From Desulfovibrionales bacterium (GTDB lineage Bacteria; Desulfobacterota; Desulfovibrionia; Desulfovibrionales; Desulfomicrobiaceae), in assembly GCA_012727715.1 (NCBI GenBank), contig JAAYGN010000033.1, positions 1 through 39,850 of the forward strand: a DNA stretch of 39,850 bases, written 5' to 3'. The notes under the pieces are model-generated. The model was not told the DNA's origin and did not search any database. It saw only the letters and a program-made list of their open reading frames with translations. Shown in pieces: positions 25,918 to 34,976 of this stretch (positions within the stretch are counted from its first letter, which is position 1; the number at the start of each line of letters is the position of its first letter). Made by a program: the position numbers and the translations under genes.

Positions 25918-26434
25918 ATTCGCCATCGTCATTATCTTTGTGCAAAATATCTGCAAACAGATCTTCAATAGCTATTTTTATAGCATCTTGATCTTGCTGC
26001 AAGGCAAAGGAAAGCTCAAGGGTAATCAGCCCCATGGCCTGTTCCAAAAGACGTCGCTCACCAAAGGACAATTCCTTATCTTTACCGATAAGAATCAATT
26101 CTTTCAGCACATAAGCAACATCGTGCAAATTATTACTTTTTAGTCTCTCGGAATATTCCCGATAGCGTCGATTCCAGTTTTGCCCGGTATAGCCAGCAAA
26201 GTCTGAGCGATCTTCAAGATAAGACAGGATCCCTTTAGCCTCGGTTGGAGAGTATACACCACGAAGTCCAACGTTTTCGGCATTTTTGACTGGGACAAGT
26301 AACGTCACGTTGTTGCTCAAGATACGGACAATGAACAATTCCGTTGCGACGCCACCAATCTCCTGGGTCTCAATCCGCTCGACCTTACCGACTCCCTGAG
26401 CAGGATAGACGACAAGTTCACCAACTGAAAACAC
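25916..26434 (-). CDS. carD: CarD-family transcriptional regulator
   Basis: 172 residues with an N-terminal CarD/TRCF RNA polymerase-interacting domain (VGELVVYPAQGVGKVERIET) and a helical C-terminal domain (about 75-165, WNRRYREYSERLKSNNLHDV) that contacts promoter DNA. Members bind the polymerase beta subunit and stabilise open complexes, often at rRNA and stress genes. The GTG start at 26434 is supported by GGAGG six bases upstream. It has its own promoter candidate and a terminator at its stop. Confidence 0.92.
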   Translation of the reverse strand: MFSVGELVVYPAQGVGKVERIETQEIGGVATELFIVRILSNNVTLLVPVKNAENVGLRGVYSPTEAKGILSYLEDRSDFAGYTGQNWNRRYREYSERLKSNNLHDVAYVLKELILIGKDKELSFGERRLLEQAMGLITLELSFALQQDQDAIKIAIEDLFADILHKDNDDGE

Positions 26435-26477
26435 AAGCGGCCTCCAAATAAACGAAATTGATCAGCATAGAAATAGA

Positions 26478-26506
26478 ACTATAGACTAAAATTTACTTGT
26501 AGTCCA
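26478..26506 (-). promoter_or_regulatory. sigma-70-type promoter candidate for carD
   Basis: On the minus strand TGGACT (26506-26501) and TATAGT (26483-26478) are 17 bp apart, matching the consensus at four and five of six positions. The predicted leader is about 37 bases and includes the GGAGG site. Confidence 0.55.
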
Positions 26507-26531
26507 CTAACACTTAAAAGGTAAGGTCTGA

Positions 26532-27128
26532 CTATTTTGTATGCGCCTTGGCCATGGCAGATTCTAGGCCTAAACAACAATAGTCCAGCAGTGCTTCTAA
26601 AGCTGCTGCCAAAGCAAGATGTACTTTGTCCCTTTCTTCGGGATGAAAGGACTGTAAGACGTATCCAGACATATCAAAACCGGCCACAGGACGTCCAATA
26701 CCTAGCCTCAACCGTACAAAATCTCTGGTCCCCAAATGTGCGGCCACGGACTTCAAGCCATTATGTCCAGCGAGTCCCCCAGAAAATTTAAAACGAATGG
26801 TACCCAAAGATAAGTCAAGTTCATCGTGGAGAATAATAACCTGCTCTGGCCCTAAAGCATTCTTTCGGCAAAGCTCTCCCACAACTTGACCACTCAAATT
26901 CATAAAGGTCAGGGGCTTGGTCACCAACCAACTATGTTTATTACAAGGATCTTGCACTTCCCAAAGCTCAGCATTTCCTTTGAAATTTCGGCTGGAACAT
27001 GACCAGTCAGGCTGATTTTGGGCATAATGAATAAACAAATCGACAAGCAAAAACCCGAAATTATGGCGAGTTCGGGCGTAACGGATACCTGGATTTCCCA
27101 ATCCAACAATCAGACCACCTACACCCAT
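26532..27128 (-). CDS. pth: peptidyl-tRNA hydrolase
   Basis: Releases peptides from prematurely dropped peptidyl-tRNAs. 198 residues of the Pth family: LIVGLGNPGIRYARTRHNFG holds N12 and catalytic H22, LTFMNLSGQ the substrate Asn (76), HDELDL Asp101, and GGLAGHNGLKS Asn122. All known active-site positions are present. No Shine-Dalgarno is visible before ATG 27128, and the gene begins only 27 bases after the terminator behind rplY. Confidence 0.96.
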   Translation of the reverse strand: MGVGGLIVGLGNPGIRYARTRHNFGFLLVDLFIHYAQNQPDWSCSSRNFKGNAELWEVQDPCNKHSWLVTKPLTFMNLSGQVVGELCRKNALGPEQVIILHDELDLSLGTIRFKFSGGLAGHNGLKSVAAHLGTRDFVRLRLGIGRPVAGFDMSGYVLQSFHPEERDKVHLALAAALEALLDYCCLGLESAMAKAHTK

Positions 27129-27155
27129 AGCAAACTAATAAAAAAAGAAGTAACC

Positions 27156-27185
27156 AAAAAAGCAGACCCTGGGCATAGGGCCTGC
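27156..27185 (-). terminator. rho-independent terminator between rplY and pth
   Basis: On the minus strand GCAGGCCCT (27185-27177) pairs with AGGGTCTGC (27170-27162) with one G-U, over a six-base loop, followed by TTTTTT. It starts ten bases after the rplY stop. Confidence 0.9.
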
Positions 27186-27195
27186 TTTATAAGGA

Positions 27196-27804
27196 CTAAT
27201 TGTCATTGTTGTTTTCTTGCTCTTCCTCTTCAGTCTTGGCGCGACCAGCCAAGATAGATAGAACAAGATAATTGCGATCAAAAACAGCCTTGACATCCGC
27301 TGGCATCTGCAAATCATCAACAAAAACCTTATCCCCAATATTTAAATTGGTGATGTCAAAAGTAATGGCATCTGGAATAGCGGTTGGGAGGCAACGCACC
27401 AGGATCTCCTCTTTGTAGGTCTCAAGCTTACCACCAAGAACCACGCCTTTGGAACGTCCTGTAACCCGAAGAGGGATGGCTACCTGAACTTCTTTGTCCA
27501 ATTCAATCCCCACAAAATCCACGTGCTCATAACGACGCTTAACAGGATGGGCAACAAGACTCTTAAACAGGGCATTGCGTTTTTCAATTTTTCCATCCAC
27601 ATCAATGTGTAACTCAATCATCTTTGAGTAACGCACCTTTTCAAAGGCCTTACCCAAAGCAACGTTGGCCACAGCAAATGAAATATTTTCACCCTGAGCA
27701 TTATAATACACTCCGGGAACCAGACCTTGAGTACGCATACGAGAACTGGGACCTTTGCCGAGCTCCTTGCGCTGCGATAATTGTAAACTTGCAACTTCAG
27801 ACAT
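27196..27804 (-). CDS. rplY: 50S ribosomal protein L25, Ctc form
   Basis: Binds the E-loop of 5S rRNA. 202 residues: the L25 domain (about 1-95, LSQRKELGKGPSSRMRTQGL and HPVKRRYEHVDFVGI) plus the C-terminal TL5/Ctc beta domain (IPLRVTGRSKGVVLGG, LNIGDKVFVDDL), so the long stress-protein type. A Glu/Asn-rich tail ends it. It follows prs by 42 bp on the same strand. Confidence 0.95.
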   Translation of the reverse strand: MSEVASLQLSQRKELGKGPSSRMRTQGLVPGVYYNAQGENISFAVANVALGKAFEKVRYSKMIELHIDVDGKIEKRNALFKSLVAHPVKRRYEHVDFVGIELDKEVQVAIPLRVTGRSKGVVLGGKLETYKEEILVRCLPTAIPDAITFDITNLNIGDKVFVDDLQMPADVKAVFDRNYLVLSILAGRAKTEEEEQENNNDN

Positions 27805-27846
27805 GGTTTGCTCCTTTATATATCTGCTAGAAAAACTTCCATCGTT

Positions 27847-28791
27847 TTAGCTAAAGAGCACACTGACGGAAGATTCTGAATGAATATTATGAATGGCTTT
27901 GGCAATGAGACTGCCCACAGAAATTACCTTGAACTTTTCACAAGCTGCGGCCTTGGGACTCAAAGGAATGGTGTCTGTAACAATAACTTGAGAAAAAGAG
28001 GAACTCATTAAACGGTCAACAGCAGGGCCGGAGAGAACAGGGTGTGTGGCGCAAGCAACGACATCTTTTGCTCCATGCTCGGCCAAAAGATTACCTGCTT
28101 CGGTCATGGTGCCTCCAGTATCAATCATATCATCGAGCACCACCGCTATTTTATTTTTGACATCGCCAATAAGTTGCACAGCATGGGCTTTATTGGGACC
28201 TTCACGTCGTTTATCCACAATGGCCAAACCTGCTCCAAGTCTTTTGGCATAGGCCCTGGCTCGTTCAGTCCCTCCGGCGTCAGGTGAAACAACAATAAAA
28301 TCATCACCTAACTGGCGGATATAGTCCAAAAGCACTTGGGCAGCATAGAGATTGTCAACTGGCTTATTAAAAAAGCCTTGGATTTGCCCAGAATGCAGAT
28401 CAATGGTCAGTACCCGATCTACACCAGCAACAGTAATAAAGTCTGCTACCATTTTTGCACTAATAGGAACTCGCGGCACAACCTTACGATCTTGCCGGGC
28501 ATAGCCAAAATATGGCACCACAGCAGTCACTCGCCCCGCACTAGCCCGTTTCAAGGCATCCAGCATGAGGCATAATTCCATTAAATTGTGATTGACCGGA
28601 GCACAGGTAGGCTGAACCACGTAAACATCATCACCACGGACATTTCCGCTCATTTCCACCCTGATTTCACCATCACTAAAGGTGTCAACCATAGAAGGCG
28701 TAAGCTTACATCCCAGATGGTCACAGATTTTTAGTGCCAGATCTGGGTTGGCAGTTCCAGTGACAATTTTTAATTCTCCCACGCGGGGCAT
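27847..28791 (-). CDS. prs: ribose-phosphate pyrophosphokinase (PRPP synthetase)
   Basis: Makes PRPP from ribose-5-phosphate and ATP for nucleotide, His, Trp and NAD synthesis. 314 residues: FSDGEIRVEM, the ATP loop VVPYFGYARQDRK, TIDLHSGQIQGFF (metal His) and the PRPP-binding VVLDDMIDTGGTM. All class I features are present. It lies between tRNA-Gln and rplY. Confidence 0.97.
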   Translation of the reverse strand: MPRVGELKIVTGTANPDLALKICDHLGCKLTPSMVDTFSDGEIRVEMSGNVRGDDVYVVQPTCAPVNHNLMELCLMLDALKRASAGRVTAVVPYFGYARQDRKVVPRVPISAKMVADFITVAGVDRVLTIDLHSGQIQGFFNKPVDNLYAAQVLLDYIRQLGDDFIVVSPDAGGTERARAYAKRLGAGLAIVDKRREGPNKAHAVQLIGDVKNKIAVVLDDMIDTGGTMTEAGNLLAEHGAKDVVACATHPVLSGPAVDRLMSSSFSQVIVTDTIPLSPKAAACEKFKVISVGSLIAKAIHNIHSESSVSVLFS

Positions 28792-28813
28792 ATAGCAACC
28801 TCAGAAAATAAAG

Positions 28814-28889
28814 TGGCTGGGGCGGGAGGACTCGAACCTCCGAATGACGGAACCAAAACCCGTTGCCTTGCCGACTTGGCTACGCCCCA
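28814..28889 (-). tRNA. tRNA-Gln (anticodon UUG)
   Basis: A 76-base cloverleaf on the minus strand: acceptor TGGGGCG paired with CGCCCCA (U1-A72, typical of tRNA-Gln), discriminator G, and encoded CCA. The anticodon stem closes with one G-U around a loop holding TTG at positions 34-36, and the T arm is GGAGG/TTCGAAT/CCTCC. It lies between ispE and prs. Confidence 0.96.
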
Positions 28890-28969
28890 AAAAGATATAA
28901 AATGCGATTTGCATACACAGAAAATTAACGAATTCGGACTGCATAGCAATGCATGCCCAGCTCAAAGTC

Positions 28970-29860
28970 TTATTCTTCAATAGGAATTGGCTGACCGTTT
29001 TGCATGACAAAACAAGCACACCCACTGATCTGAAGCTTACTGGCGCAGGTAACAGCTTGCAAAGCATTGCTGAAAAAAGCAACCAGACTCGGCCCAGAAC
29101 CACTCATACCGCATGCGTCAGCATGGTGTGCCAACACGTTGTCTTTGAGCTGTCCAAGAAGAGGGAATTCTGCAAAAATTATCTCTTCAAAACAATTCCA
29201 CAAGACAGGCAGTTTCGTGAAGCAAAAACTTTTAGTCGTCCTATCATGATGTGTCAACCCCTTTCTTTGCAGCAATGCTTCTTTGTATCTTTGATCCCAC
29301 TGCCCATAGGCCCAGGCAGTATTTATGGCGATAGGGGCACAAATCACAAGAATAACATACTCATTGTAGTTACATGCCACAGGTGCAACCTGTTCCCCAA
29401 TACCGGTCACCCAGGCTGGAGTATTTTTTAGAAAAAAAGGCACATCAGCACCCAAAGATACCGCAATACTTTCCAGGGCTGCCTGGTCCAGGCCCCGATC
29501 CCCTGCCTGTTCATGAAGCCACAACAAAAAGATAGCCGCATTACTGCTGCCTCCCCCAAGACCAGCGCCCATAGGAATATTTTTTTGAAGGTGGAGCTTA
29601 ATATTTGGAGCAAAGCCTGTTTTTTCGGCAAAAAACTGGTACGTGCGCCATAAAATATTTGTGGAAGTCTCTAAAACAGGATCAGAGCAGGACAGGTCAA
29701 AACCTGCCCCGCCTGTTTCAATGCGAATATGATCACAGGGCCACGGCAGGGGATAAAACAGGCTTGCAATTTCATGATATCCATTATCTCGAACCCCTGT
29801 AATATCCAGGTAGAGATTGACCTTGCAACCAGATTTAAGATCCCAAACCATGCTTGTCAT
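28970..29860 (-). CDS. ispE: 4-diphosphocytidyl-2-C-methyl-D-erythritol kinase
   Basis: GHMP kinase of the non-mevalonate isoprenoid pathway. The ATP loop is IPMGAGLGGGSSNAA, the N-terminal motif is KVNLYLDITGVRDNGYHEI, SLGADVPFFL carries the catalytic Asp, and GMSGSGPSLVAFF is motif 3. Starts at GTG 29863, ATG 29860 or ATG 29851 are possible; I used 29860, with GAGTG close upstream. It is 23 bp after degP. Confidence 0.94.
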   Translation of the reverse strand: MTSMVWDLKSGCKVNLYLDITGVRDNGYHEIASLFYPLPWPCDHIRIETGGAGFDLSCSDPVLETSTNILWRTYQFFAEKTGFAPNIKLHLQKNIPMGAGLGGGSSNAAIFLLWLHEQAGDRGLDQAALESIAVSLGADVPFFLKNTPAWVTGIGEQVAPVACNYNEYVILVICAPIAINTAWAYGQWDQRYKEALLQRKGLTHHDRTTKSFCFTKLPVLWNCFEEIIFAEFPLLGQLKDNVLAHHADACGMSGSGPSLVAFFSNALQAVTCASKLQISGCACFVMQNGQPIPIEE

Positions 29861-29883
29861 CACTCATTAATACTTGCTCTTGG

Positions 29884-31308
29884 TCAGGATATGGGAATGG
29901 TGCGAAACATATTTTGCCCCTGACGTTTGATTAAGAGCATAATCACACCTTTTTTGCTGCCATCACCATCAACAACAGATTTTAGCGCGGCAATGGTTTC
30001 TATCTTTTGACCATTAGCCTCCAGGATAACATCACCGGCCACAAGACCATTTTGTGCTGCCGGAGAACCACTTACAACATCCACAACCAAAAGTCCTTTG
30101 GCTTCATCAAGAGCCAAGGCTTTCGCCTCATCCTTGGTTACAGGGCGCACACTTAAGCCCAAGACATCCTCACCACCATCAGGATGAGCTTGCCCACTGC
30201 TTTGAGCCAATTTATCGGCATTGCGCTCGCCAAGGGTAATATCTATTTTTTTGGTTGTGCCATTACGCCATACAGAAACTGTAATCTTGACCCCTGGCAA
30301 CAGGTCGCCAATCTTGCGAGTTAAATCACCAGCACTTTCTATACTCACACCATCAACAGCTAAAATTACATCTCCGGCCTTAATCCCTGCTTTTTCAGCC
30401 GGGTCACCAGGTGTCACACCAGAAATCAATGCTCCCTGGCTGTGTTCCAAGCCCAGGGCTTTGGCGGCATTTTCATCTACATCCTGAATGGACACGCCAA
30501 GCCAGCCGCGCCGTACACTTTTATGCTCTTTGAGCTGATCAATAACCTGACTAGCCAAACGACTAGGGATGGCAAAGCCTATGCCCTGCCCTGAAGCAAT
30601 AATAGCTGTATTTATACCCACAACATGACCGTTCAAATCAATAAGGGGACCGCCACTATTACCAGGATTGATGGAAGCATCTGTTTGTATAAAATTATCA
30701 TAGGGTCCCGCCCCAATGGTCCGTCCTTTGGCACTGACAATCCCCGCCGTAACTGTGTGATCAAGGCCAAAGGGATTCCCAATGGCCATCACCCATTGCC
30801 CAACCTTCAATGCCTCGGAATCTCCAAAGGAAAGAAACGGCAAGTTCTTATCTGTTGAGATTTTTAAAAGAGCCAAATCCGTTTCCTTGTCCATTCCTAT
30901 TAATGTGGCATCATAGGACTTTTCACCATTTTTTTCTGTTTGCAGGTTGACCTTGATGGCATCAGCGCCTTCAATGACATGGTTATTGGTCACAATATAC
31001 CCATCTTGAGAAATAATGAACCCAGAACCAAGAGAACGCTGCTCCCGGGGAGCACCTTGACCCCGCTCACCAAAAAAACGCTCAAACTGATCAAAAAAAT
31101 CTCTGAAGGGGTCCTCACCTTGGGGCCCTTGTCGAAAAAAAGGATGCATATTGCGCTGCTGGGGCTTGACCAGCTTCACAGTGCTGATATTGACCACAGC
31201 TTTGCCTGATTCTTCAGCCAAATCTGTAAAATCTGGCAACTGAGCAGCAAAAACAGATGTTGTTGTCAGCCATAAAAGAAATGGCCACAAGCGTAGTGCA
31301 TATTTCAT
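29884..31308 (-). CDS. degP: periplasmic serine protease DegP/HtrA (Do-like)
   Basis: Protease-chaperone for misfolded envelope proteins. 474 residues from ATG 31308, selected for AGGAGG upstream and a clear signal peptide (ending VFAA|QLP near 22); the frame is open 29 codons further. Catalytic triad H110 (TNNHVIEGAD), D144 (KETDLALL) and S218 (GNSGGPL). Two PDZ domains follow (about 270-360 and 385-470). The LA loop between residues 50 and 92 is rich in Phe, Gln and Arg. Confidence 0.95.
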   Translation of the reverse strand: MKYALRLWPFLLWLTTTSVFAAQLPDFTDLAEESGKAVVNISTVKLVKPQQRNMHPFFRQGPQGEDPFRDFFDQFERFFGERGQGAPREQRSLGSGFIISQDGYIVTNNHVIEGADAIKVNLQTEKNGEKSYDATLIGMDKETDLALLKISTDKNLPFLSFGDSEALKVGQWVMAIGNPFGLDHTVTAGIVSAKGRTIGAGPYDNFIQTDASINPGNSGGPLIDLNGHVVGINTAIIASGQGIGFAIPSRLASQVIDQLKEHKSVRRGWLGVSIQDVDENAAKALGLEHSQGALISGVTPGDPAEKAGIKAGDVILAVDGVSIESAGDLTRKIGDLLPGVKITVSVWRNGTTKKIDITLGERNADKLAQSSGQAHPDGGEDVLGLSVRPVTKDEAKALALDEAKGLLVVDVVSGSPAAQNGLVAGDVILEANGQKIETIAALKSVVDGDGSKKGVIMLLIKRQGQNMFRTIPIS

Positions 31309-31398
31309 GAATAAATCCTCCTGTAGAATAGAGTAGCATTGACCATGCCAATGAGTAGGGTCGGATCTGAGCAAGTCAAGAAGGAAGATGTGCAATAA

Positions 31399-32400
31399 TT
31401 ATGTGTAAAAATTGTGTGCGTTCCAAAAACCTGAAAAATATTGCACATTTTTTTCCTGACCAGGCCGTAAAAAGCGCATGGCTATCCATTCTGACCAATA
31501 CTTTCCTCCACTCCCTAAAAAACCAACATGCCCTCCTGTGGGTGGAACAATAAGAGTTAACCAGGGGTTGTTCTGGGCCTCTTGGACTGGGAAGCATTGT
31601 GGCCCTAAAAAGGGATCATTGTGGGCATTCACAAGACAGGTAGGACGCGTAATTTGAGATAAAAATTGTTTGGAGCTGGATTTTTGCCAATATTCCACAG
31701 CATCACGAAAACCGTGCATTGGTGCTGTAAAACGGTCATCAAACTCCTGAAAGGTATGGATTTGGTCCAGCCCTTGTATATCCAAGGTGCCAGGAAAAAG
31801 TTGATCTTTTACCCGTATTTTTTCTCGCAACTGACTGACCAGATACCAGGTATAGAGCTGGCACTCAGGACGCGCCAACGCCCTGGCGGCATCTTCAAGG
31901 TCACAAGGTACGGAAAAAACCACTGTTCTGCGGACAAAATCCGGCACCACCTGGCAAGACTCCCCCAAATACTTGAGGATAATATTTCCACCCAAACTAA
32001 AGCCTATCAAATCTACACTTTGATAGTCCTGTTCTCGTGCCACCCTCAGCAAAACCTCATGCAAATCCTGGGTCCATCCAGAATGATACATGGTCAGTTT
32101 ACGATTGGGCTCTCCTCCACAACCACGCAAATTCATCGCCAGGACATCAAAGCCTTGGGCCTGCGCTGCCTGGGCCATCCCACACACATATTTACGCCTG
32201 GAATGCCCTTCCAGTCCATGCAACAGCAGCACCAAGCGCTTGTTACCCGAGCGCAACCAGTCAAGATCAACAAAGTCTTTGTCTGAAAGTTCAAAACGGG
32301 TGCGTTGATAGACAACAGCAGGGGCAGGACGAAAAATGACAGGAAACAGGGTTTGGATATGGCCATTTCCCAAAGGAGAGGCCATATGCAGATGCACCAT
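31399..32400 (-). CDS. YheT-family alpha/beta hydrolase
   Basis: 333 residues of the AB-hydrolase/YheT (UPF0017) family. LLLHGLEGHSRRKY is the oxyanion region, GFSLGGNIILKYLGE the nucleophile elbow, and NAHNDPFLG and GGHVGFLG the Asp and His regions. The N-terminal SPLGNGHIQTLFP is typical of the family. ATG 32400 has AAGG directly before it, too close for good initiation; ATG 32385 may be the true start, with the same AAGG at better spacing. The cellular substrate is unknown. Confidence 0.85.
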   Translation of the reverse strand: MVHLHMASPLGNGHIQTLFPVIFRPAPAVVYQRTRFELSDKDFVDLDWLRSGNKRLVLLLHGLEGHSRRKYVCGMAQAAQAQGFDVLAMNLRGCGGEPNRKLTMYHSGWTQDLHEVLLRVAREQDYQSVDLIGFSLGGNIILKYLGESCQVVPDFVRRTVVFSVPCDLEDAARALARPECQLYTWYLVSQLREKIRVKDQLFPGTLDIQGLDQIHTFQEFDDRFTAPMHGFRDAVEYWQKSSSKQFLSQITRPTCLVNAHNDPFLGPQCFPVQEAQNNPWLTLIVPPTGGHVGFLGSGGKYWSEWIAMRFLRPGQEKNVQYFSGFWNAHNFYT

Positions 32401-32404
32401 CCTT

Positions 32405-32890
32405 TTAGTCTTGTACGTACATTGTCGTGATCATCACTGGATCCACAGGCACATTTTGGTGAAAACCAAAATCAGCTGTAGGTACTTGAGCGATGGTATC
32501 CACAACTTCCATGCCTTCTACAATAGAAGCAAAAACTGCGTACCCAAAGTCACGCGCTCCATGATCCAAAAAAGTATTGTCTTGGAGATTGATAAAAAAC
32601 TGTGAAGTAGCACTATCCACAGCCTGTGTTCTGGCCATGGACAAGGAACCGCGTAAATTTTTAAGCCCGTTGTCAGCCTCATTTTTGATGGGCGCCTTGG
32701 TCTTTTTTTCTTGCATGGTTTCCGTCATTCCACCGCCCTGCAACACAAAATTGGGAATAACCCGATGAAAAATCGTCCCATTATAAAATCCATCCTGCAC
32801 ATAAGCAAGAAAATTGGCACAAGTCAGAGGTGCATCTGTCTCGTGTAGTTCTATTTTTATAGTCCCCAAAGTTGTTTCCATGACAATCAT
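32405..32890 (-). CDS. ppiB: cyclophilin-type peptidyl-prolyl cis-trans isomerase
   Basis: 161 residues, cytoplasmic (no signal peptide). The active site is [13 protein letters not shown], followed by [19 protein letters not shown] and [14 protein letters not shown], all core cyclophilin motifs. AGGAG lies six bases before the ATG. It is 46 bp after rimI and four bp before the YheT gene. Confidence 0.94.
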   Translation of the reverse strand: MIVMETTLGTIKIELHETDAPLTCANFLAYVQDGFYNGTIFHRVIPNFVLQGGGMTETMQEKKTKAPIKNEADNGLKNLRGSLSMARTQAVDSATSQFFINLQDNTFLDHGARDFGYAVFASIVEGMEVVDTIAQVPTADFGFHQNVPVDPVMITTMYVQD

Positions 32891-32936
32891 GTTCTTCTCC
32901 TCATATGTTGTAGCATTGGCCTACCTAAGCCATATT

Positions 32937-33413
32937 TCAATCACACAAACTGCCCTTTCTGAGCCACTCCAAAATCAAAGCATCTTCGCCAGTATTTTCA
33001 TAATAACCAGGACGCACACCCATGGGAACAAATCCACACCGAGCATATAAGGCTTGAGCTGCAATATTACCCTGCCGCACCTCCAAAAAAGCGCGATGCA
33101 TACCCAAAGCCAGCGACTGGTGGAGCACAAAACGTATCAGGCGTGTGCCGAGACCCTGTTGACGAAAAAGTTTATCCACAGCCACATTGACTATTTCCAG
33201 TTCACCAGCCAAAAGATAGCCACAGGCATAGCCGCATAACTGCCCCTTGTTTAATATTCCCCAACATAAAAAATGACTTTGCCCAAGAAGGTATCTATAT
33301 TGTTTTTCATCCCAAGCCTGATCAAAAATTAATGCCTCCATAGCTGCCAAAGGCTTGGCATATTCTGTTCCCAGCAAGCTTAAAGAAAAACCTTCATAAT
33401 TTTGCACAAACAC
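32937..33413 (-). CDS. rimI: ribosomal protein S18-alanine N-acetyltransferase RimI-like
   Basis: A GNAT acetyltransferase of 158 residues. The acetyl-CoA loop is FRQQGLGTRLIRFVL, with GELEIVNVAVD before it and LEVRQGNIAAQALYARCGF, a RimI hallmark, after it. GTG at 33413 or GTG at 33407 could be the start; AGGGT lies before both. It diverges from the Nudix gene with five bases between the starts. Some GNAT relatives acetylate other substrates. Confidence 0.82.
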   Translation of the reverse strand: MFVQNYEGFSLSLLGTEYAKPLAAMEALIFDQAWDEKQYRYLLGQSHFLCWGILNKGQLCGYACGYLLAGELEIVNVAVDKLFRQQGLGTRLIRFVLHQSLALGMHRAFLEVRQGNIAAQALYARCGFVPMGVRPGYYENTGEDALILEWLRKGSLCD

Positions 33414-33418
33414 ACCCT

Positions 33419-33940
33419 ATGACAACCTTACCTTCTTGCACTGATCCGGAAGATATCTATGTTGTGGATACAGCAAACATGCCCCTCATGGTCATGGCCG
33501 CATCCCAGGTACATGCCCAAAAATTGTGGCATCGTGGGGTGATGGTTCTGGTTACTGATTCCAAAAGACAGTTGGTACTTCGACATAGGCAACAATCTGG
33601 GGTGAGTGGTCTGGGTATCTGGGATGTCATGGGGAGTGGGCATGTGGGTCATGATGAAAGTTATACATGTGCAGTGGAAAGACTTTTACCGGCAGAACTG
33701 CAAAGGCTGGAACTTCCTTTTTATCTTCGGCATGTTATAAAGGGCAGGCTGGGTACAGGTAAAGAATTTACCCACGTACATGAAGTTCGCCTGTCCCGTA
33801 GCCTGGAGGATCATTTAATCAGTGATCACCAATTCCTGTTTGTGGATCACGATGAACTCAAAGCACTAATGACCAACTATCCCGACCAACTCAGCATGAA
33901 CCTCGTGCATATCTGGAGCAACCAGTTGTACAATTTTTGA
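33419..33940 (+). CDS. Nudix-fold protein with degenerate Nudix box
   Basis: 173 residues related to the Nudix/isopentenyl-diphosphate-isomerase-like group: IYVVDTANMPLM, then LWHRGVMVLVTDSKRQLVLR, then the box region GHVGHDESYTCAVERLLPAE. The usual GX5EX7REUXEEXGU pattern is only partly met: Gly, the first Glu and the Arg are present, but the RE, one of the paired Glu and the final Gly are changed to RL, AE and QR. Activity is therefore uncertain. No ribosome site precedes ATG 33419. It ends one base from the mreB stop. Confidence 0.75.
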   Translation: MTTLPSCTDPEDIYVVDTANMPLMVMAASQVHAQKLWHRGVMVLVTDSKRQLVLRHRQQSGVSGLGIWDVMGSGHVGHDESYTCAVERLLPAELQRLELPFYLRHVIKGRLGTGKEFTHVHEVRLSRSLEDHLISDHQFLFVDHDELKALMTNYPDQLSMNLVHIWSNQLYNF

Positions 33941-33941
33941 C

Positions 33942-34967
33942 CTAGTTGATATATACCTTGCCATAGGTTTTATCATCTTCCAAGGTTTTGCCTGTCCCTC
34001 GCACCACTGTGGTCAAGGGATCCTGTTCTATATGTACCATAAGGGAAGTTTGCTGGGTAATGAGCTTGTCCAGGCCCTTGAGCAGTGCTCCTCCTCCGGC
34101 TAAAAGAAGACCATTGGTAGCAATATCGGCCACCAGTTCTGGAGGTGTTTTTTCCAGGGCCCGACGTATGGCAGCAATAATTGCAGCCACAGGCTCTTTA
34201 ATTGCTTCCCGCACATGACCATCTGTCAACACAACAGACTTGGGACTCCCATCAACCAGATATTTTCCTGCAACGCGAAATTGCAAGGGTTCTGCGAGAG
34301 GCATGGCTGTTGCGATTTGTATTTTTGTGGCCTCAGCCATATTTTCCCCAATAACCAGCTTAAACTCATCCTGGACAAAGCGCTGGATAGCATCATTAAT
34401 CTCATCCCCAGCCACGCGCACAGATTCAGAATAGGCCACTGCTGAAAGGGAAATTACAGCTACCTCCGTGGTCCCTCCACCAATATCCACAACCATATTG
34501 CCCCGTGGTTCGTGAATGGGCATACCGGCACCAATGGCTGCGGCCATGGGCTCTTCAATAAGCTTTACTTCCCGAGCCCCTGCTTGCAAGGCAGATTCAA
34601 TAACCGCACGCTTTTCAACCTGGGTAATACCAGCTGGAACACAAACAACAATGCGTGGTTTGACAATACGCATACCGTCAACAGCCTTGCGTACAAAAAA
34701 GGCAATCATGGCCCTGGTCACCTCAAAGTCAGCAATAACCCCATCCTTTAACGGACGAACTGCCCGAATCCGTTCTGGAGTGCGGCCTAAATACTCCTTG
34801 GCTTCGCGACCTACGGCCAAAATAGTATCAGTGCGCACATCAAGGGCCAAGACTGAAGGTTCATTGAGGACAACCCCTTCCTTTGGGCAATAAAAAAGCG
34901 TGTTGGCTGTACCCAAGTCCATTGCCAAATTTTTACCCCAAAATCCAAAAAGTTTGCTAAAAAACAT
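33942..34967 (-). CDS. mreB: rod shape-determining protein MreB
   Basis: Actin-like filament protein guiding cell-wall elongation. 341 residues: the membrane-binding start MFFSKLFGFWGKNLAMDLGT, phosphate 1 DLGTANTLFY, EEPMAAAIGAGMP, phosphate 2 VVDIGGGTTEVAVI, and GLLLAGGGALLKGLD as adenosine motif. Length is normal. AGGA overlaps the GAF gene's stop. mreC and mreD do not follow; the gene instead converges with the Nudix gene. Confidence 0.96.
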   Translation of the reverse strand: MFFSKLFGFWGKNLAMDLGTANTLFYCPKEGVVLNEPSVLALDVRTDTILAVGREAKEYLGRTPERIRAVRPLKDGVIADFEVTRAMIAFFVRKAVDGMRIVKPRIVVCVPAGITQVEKRAVIESALQAGAREVKLIEEPMAAAIGAGMPIHEPRGNMVVDIGGGTTEVAVISLSAVAYSESVRVAGDEINDAIQRFVQDEFKLVIGENMAEATKIQIATAMPLAEPLQFRVAGKYLVDGSPKSVVLTDGHVREAIKEPVAAIIAAIRRALEKTPPELVADIATNGLLLAGGGALLKGLDKLITQQTSLMVHIEQDPLTTVVRGTGKTLEDDKTYGKVYIN

Positions 34968-34976
34968 GCGTACATC

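Noticed and set aside
25826-26143. 105-codon plus-strand frame over carD
   Set aside because: It lies antisense to carD and across its terminator, with no family resemblance.
28890-28969. Promoter for tRNA-Gln in the gap after ispE
   Set aside because: A TATATC-like -10 is present but no acceptable -35 lies at the right distance; read-through from ispE is equally possible.
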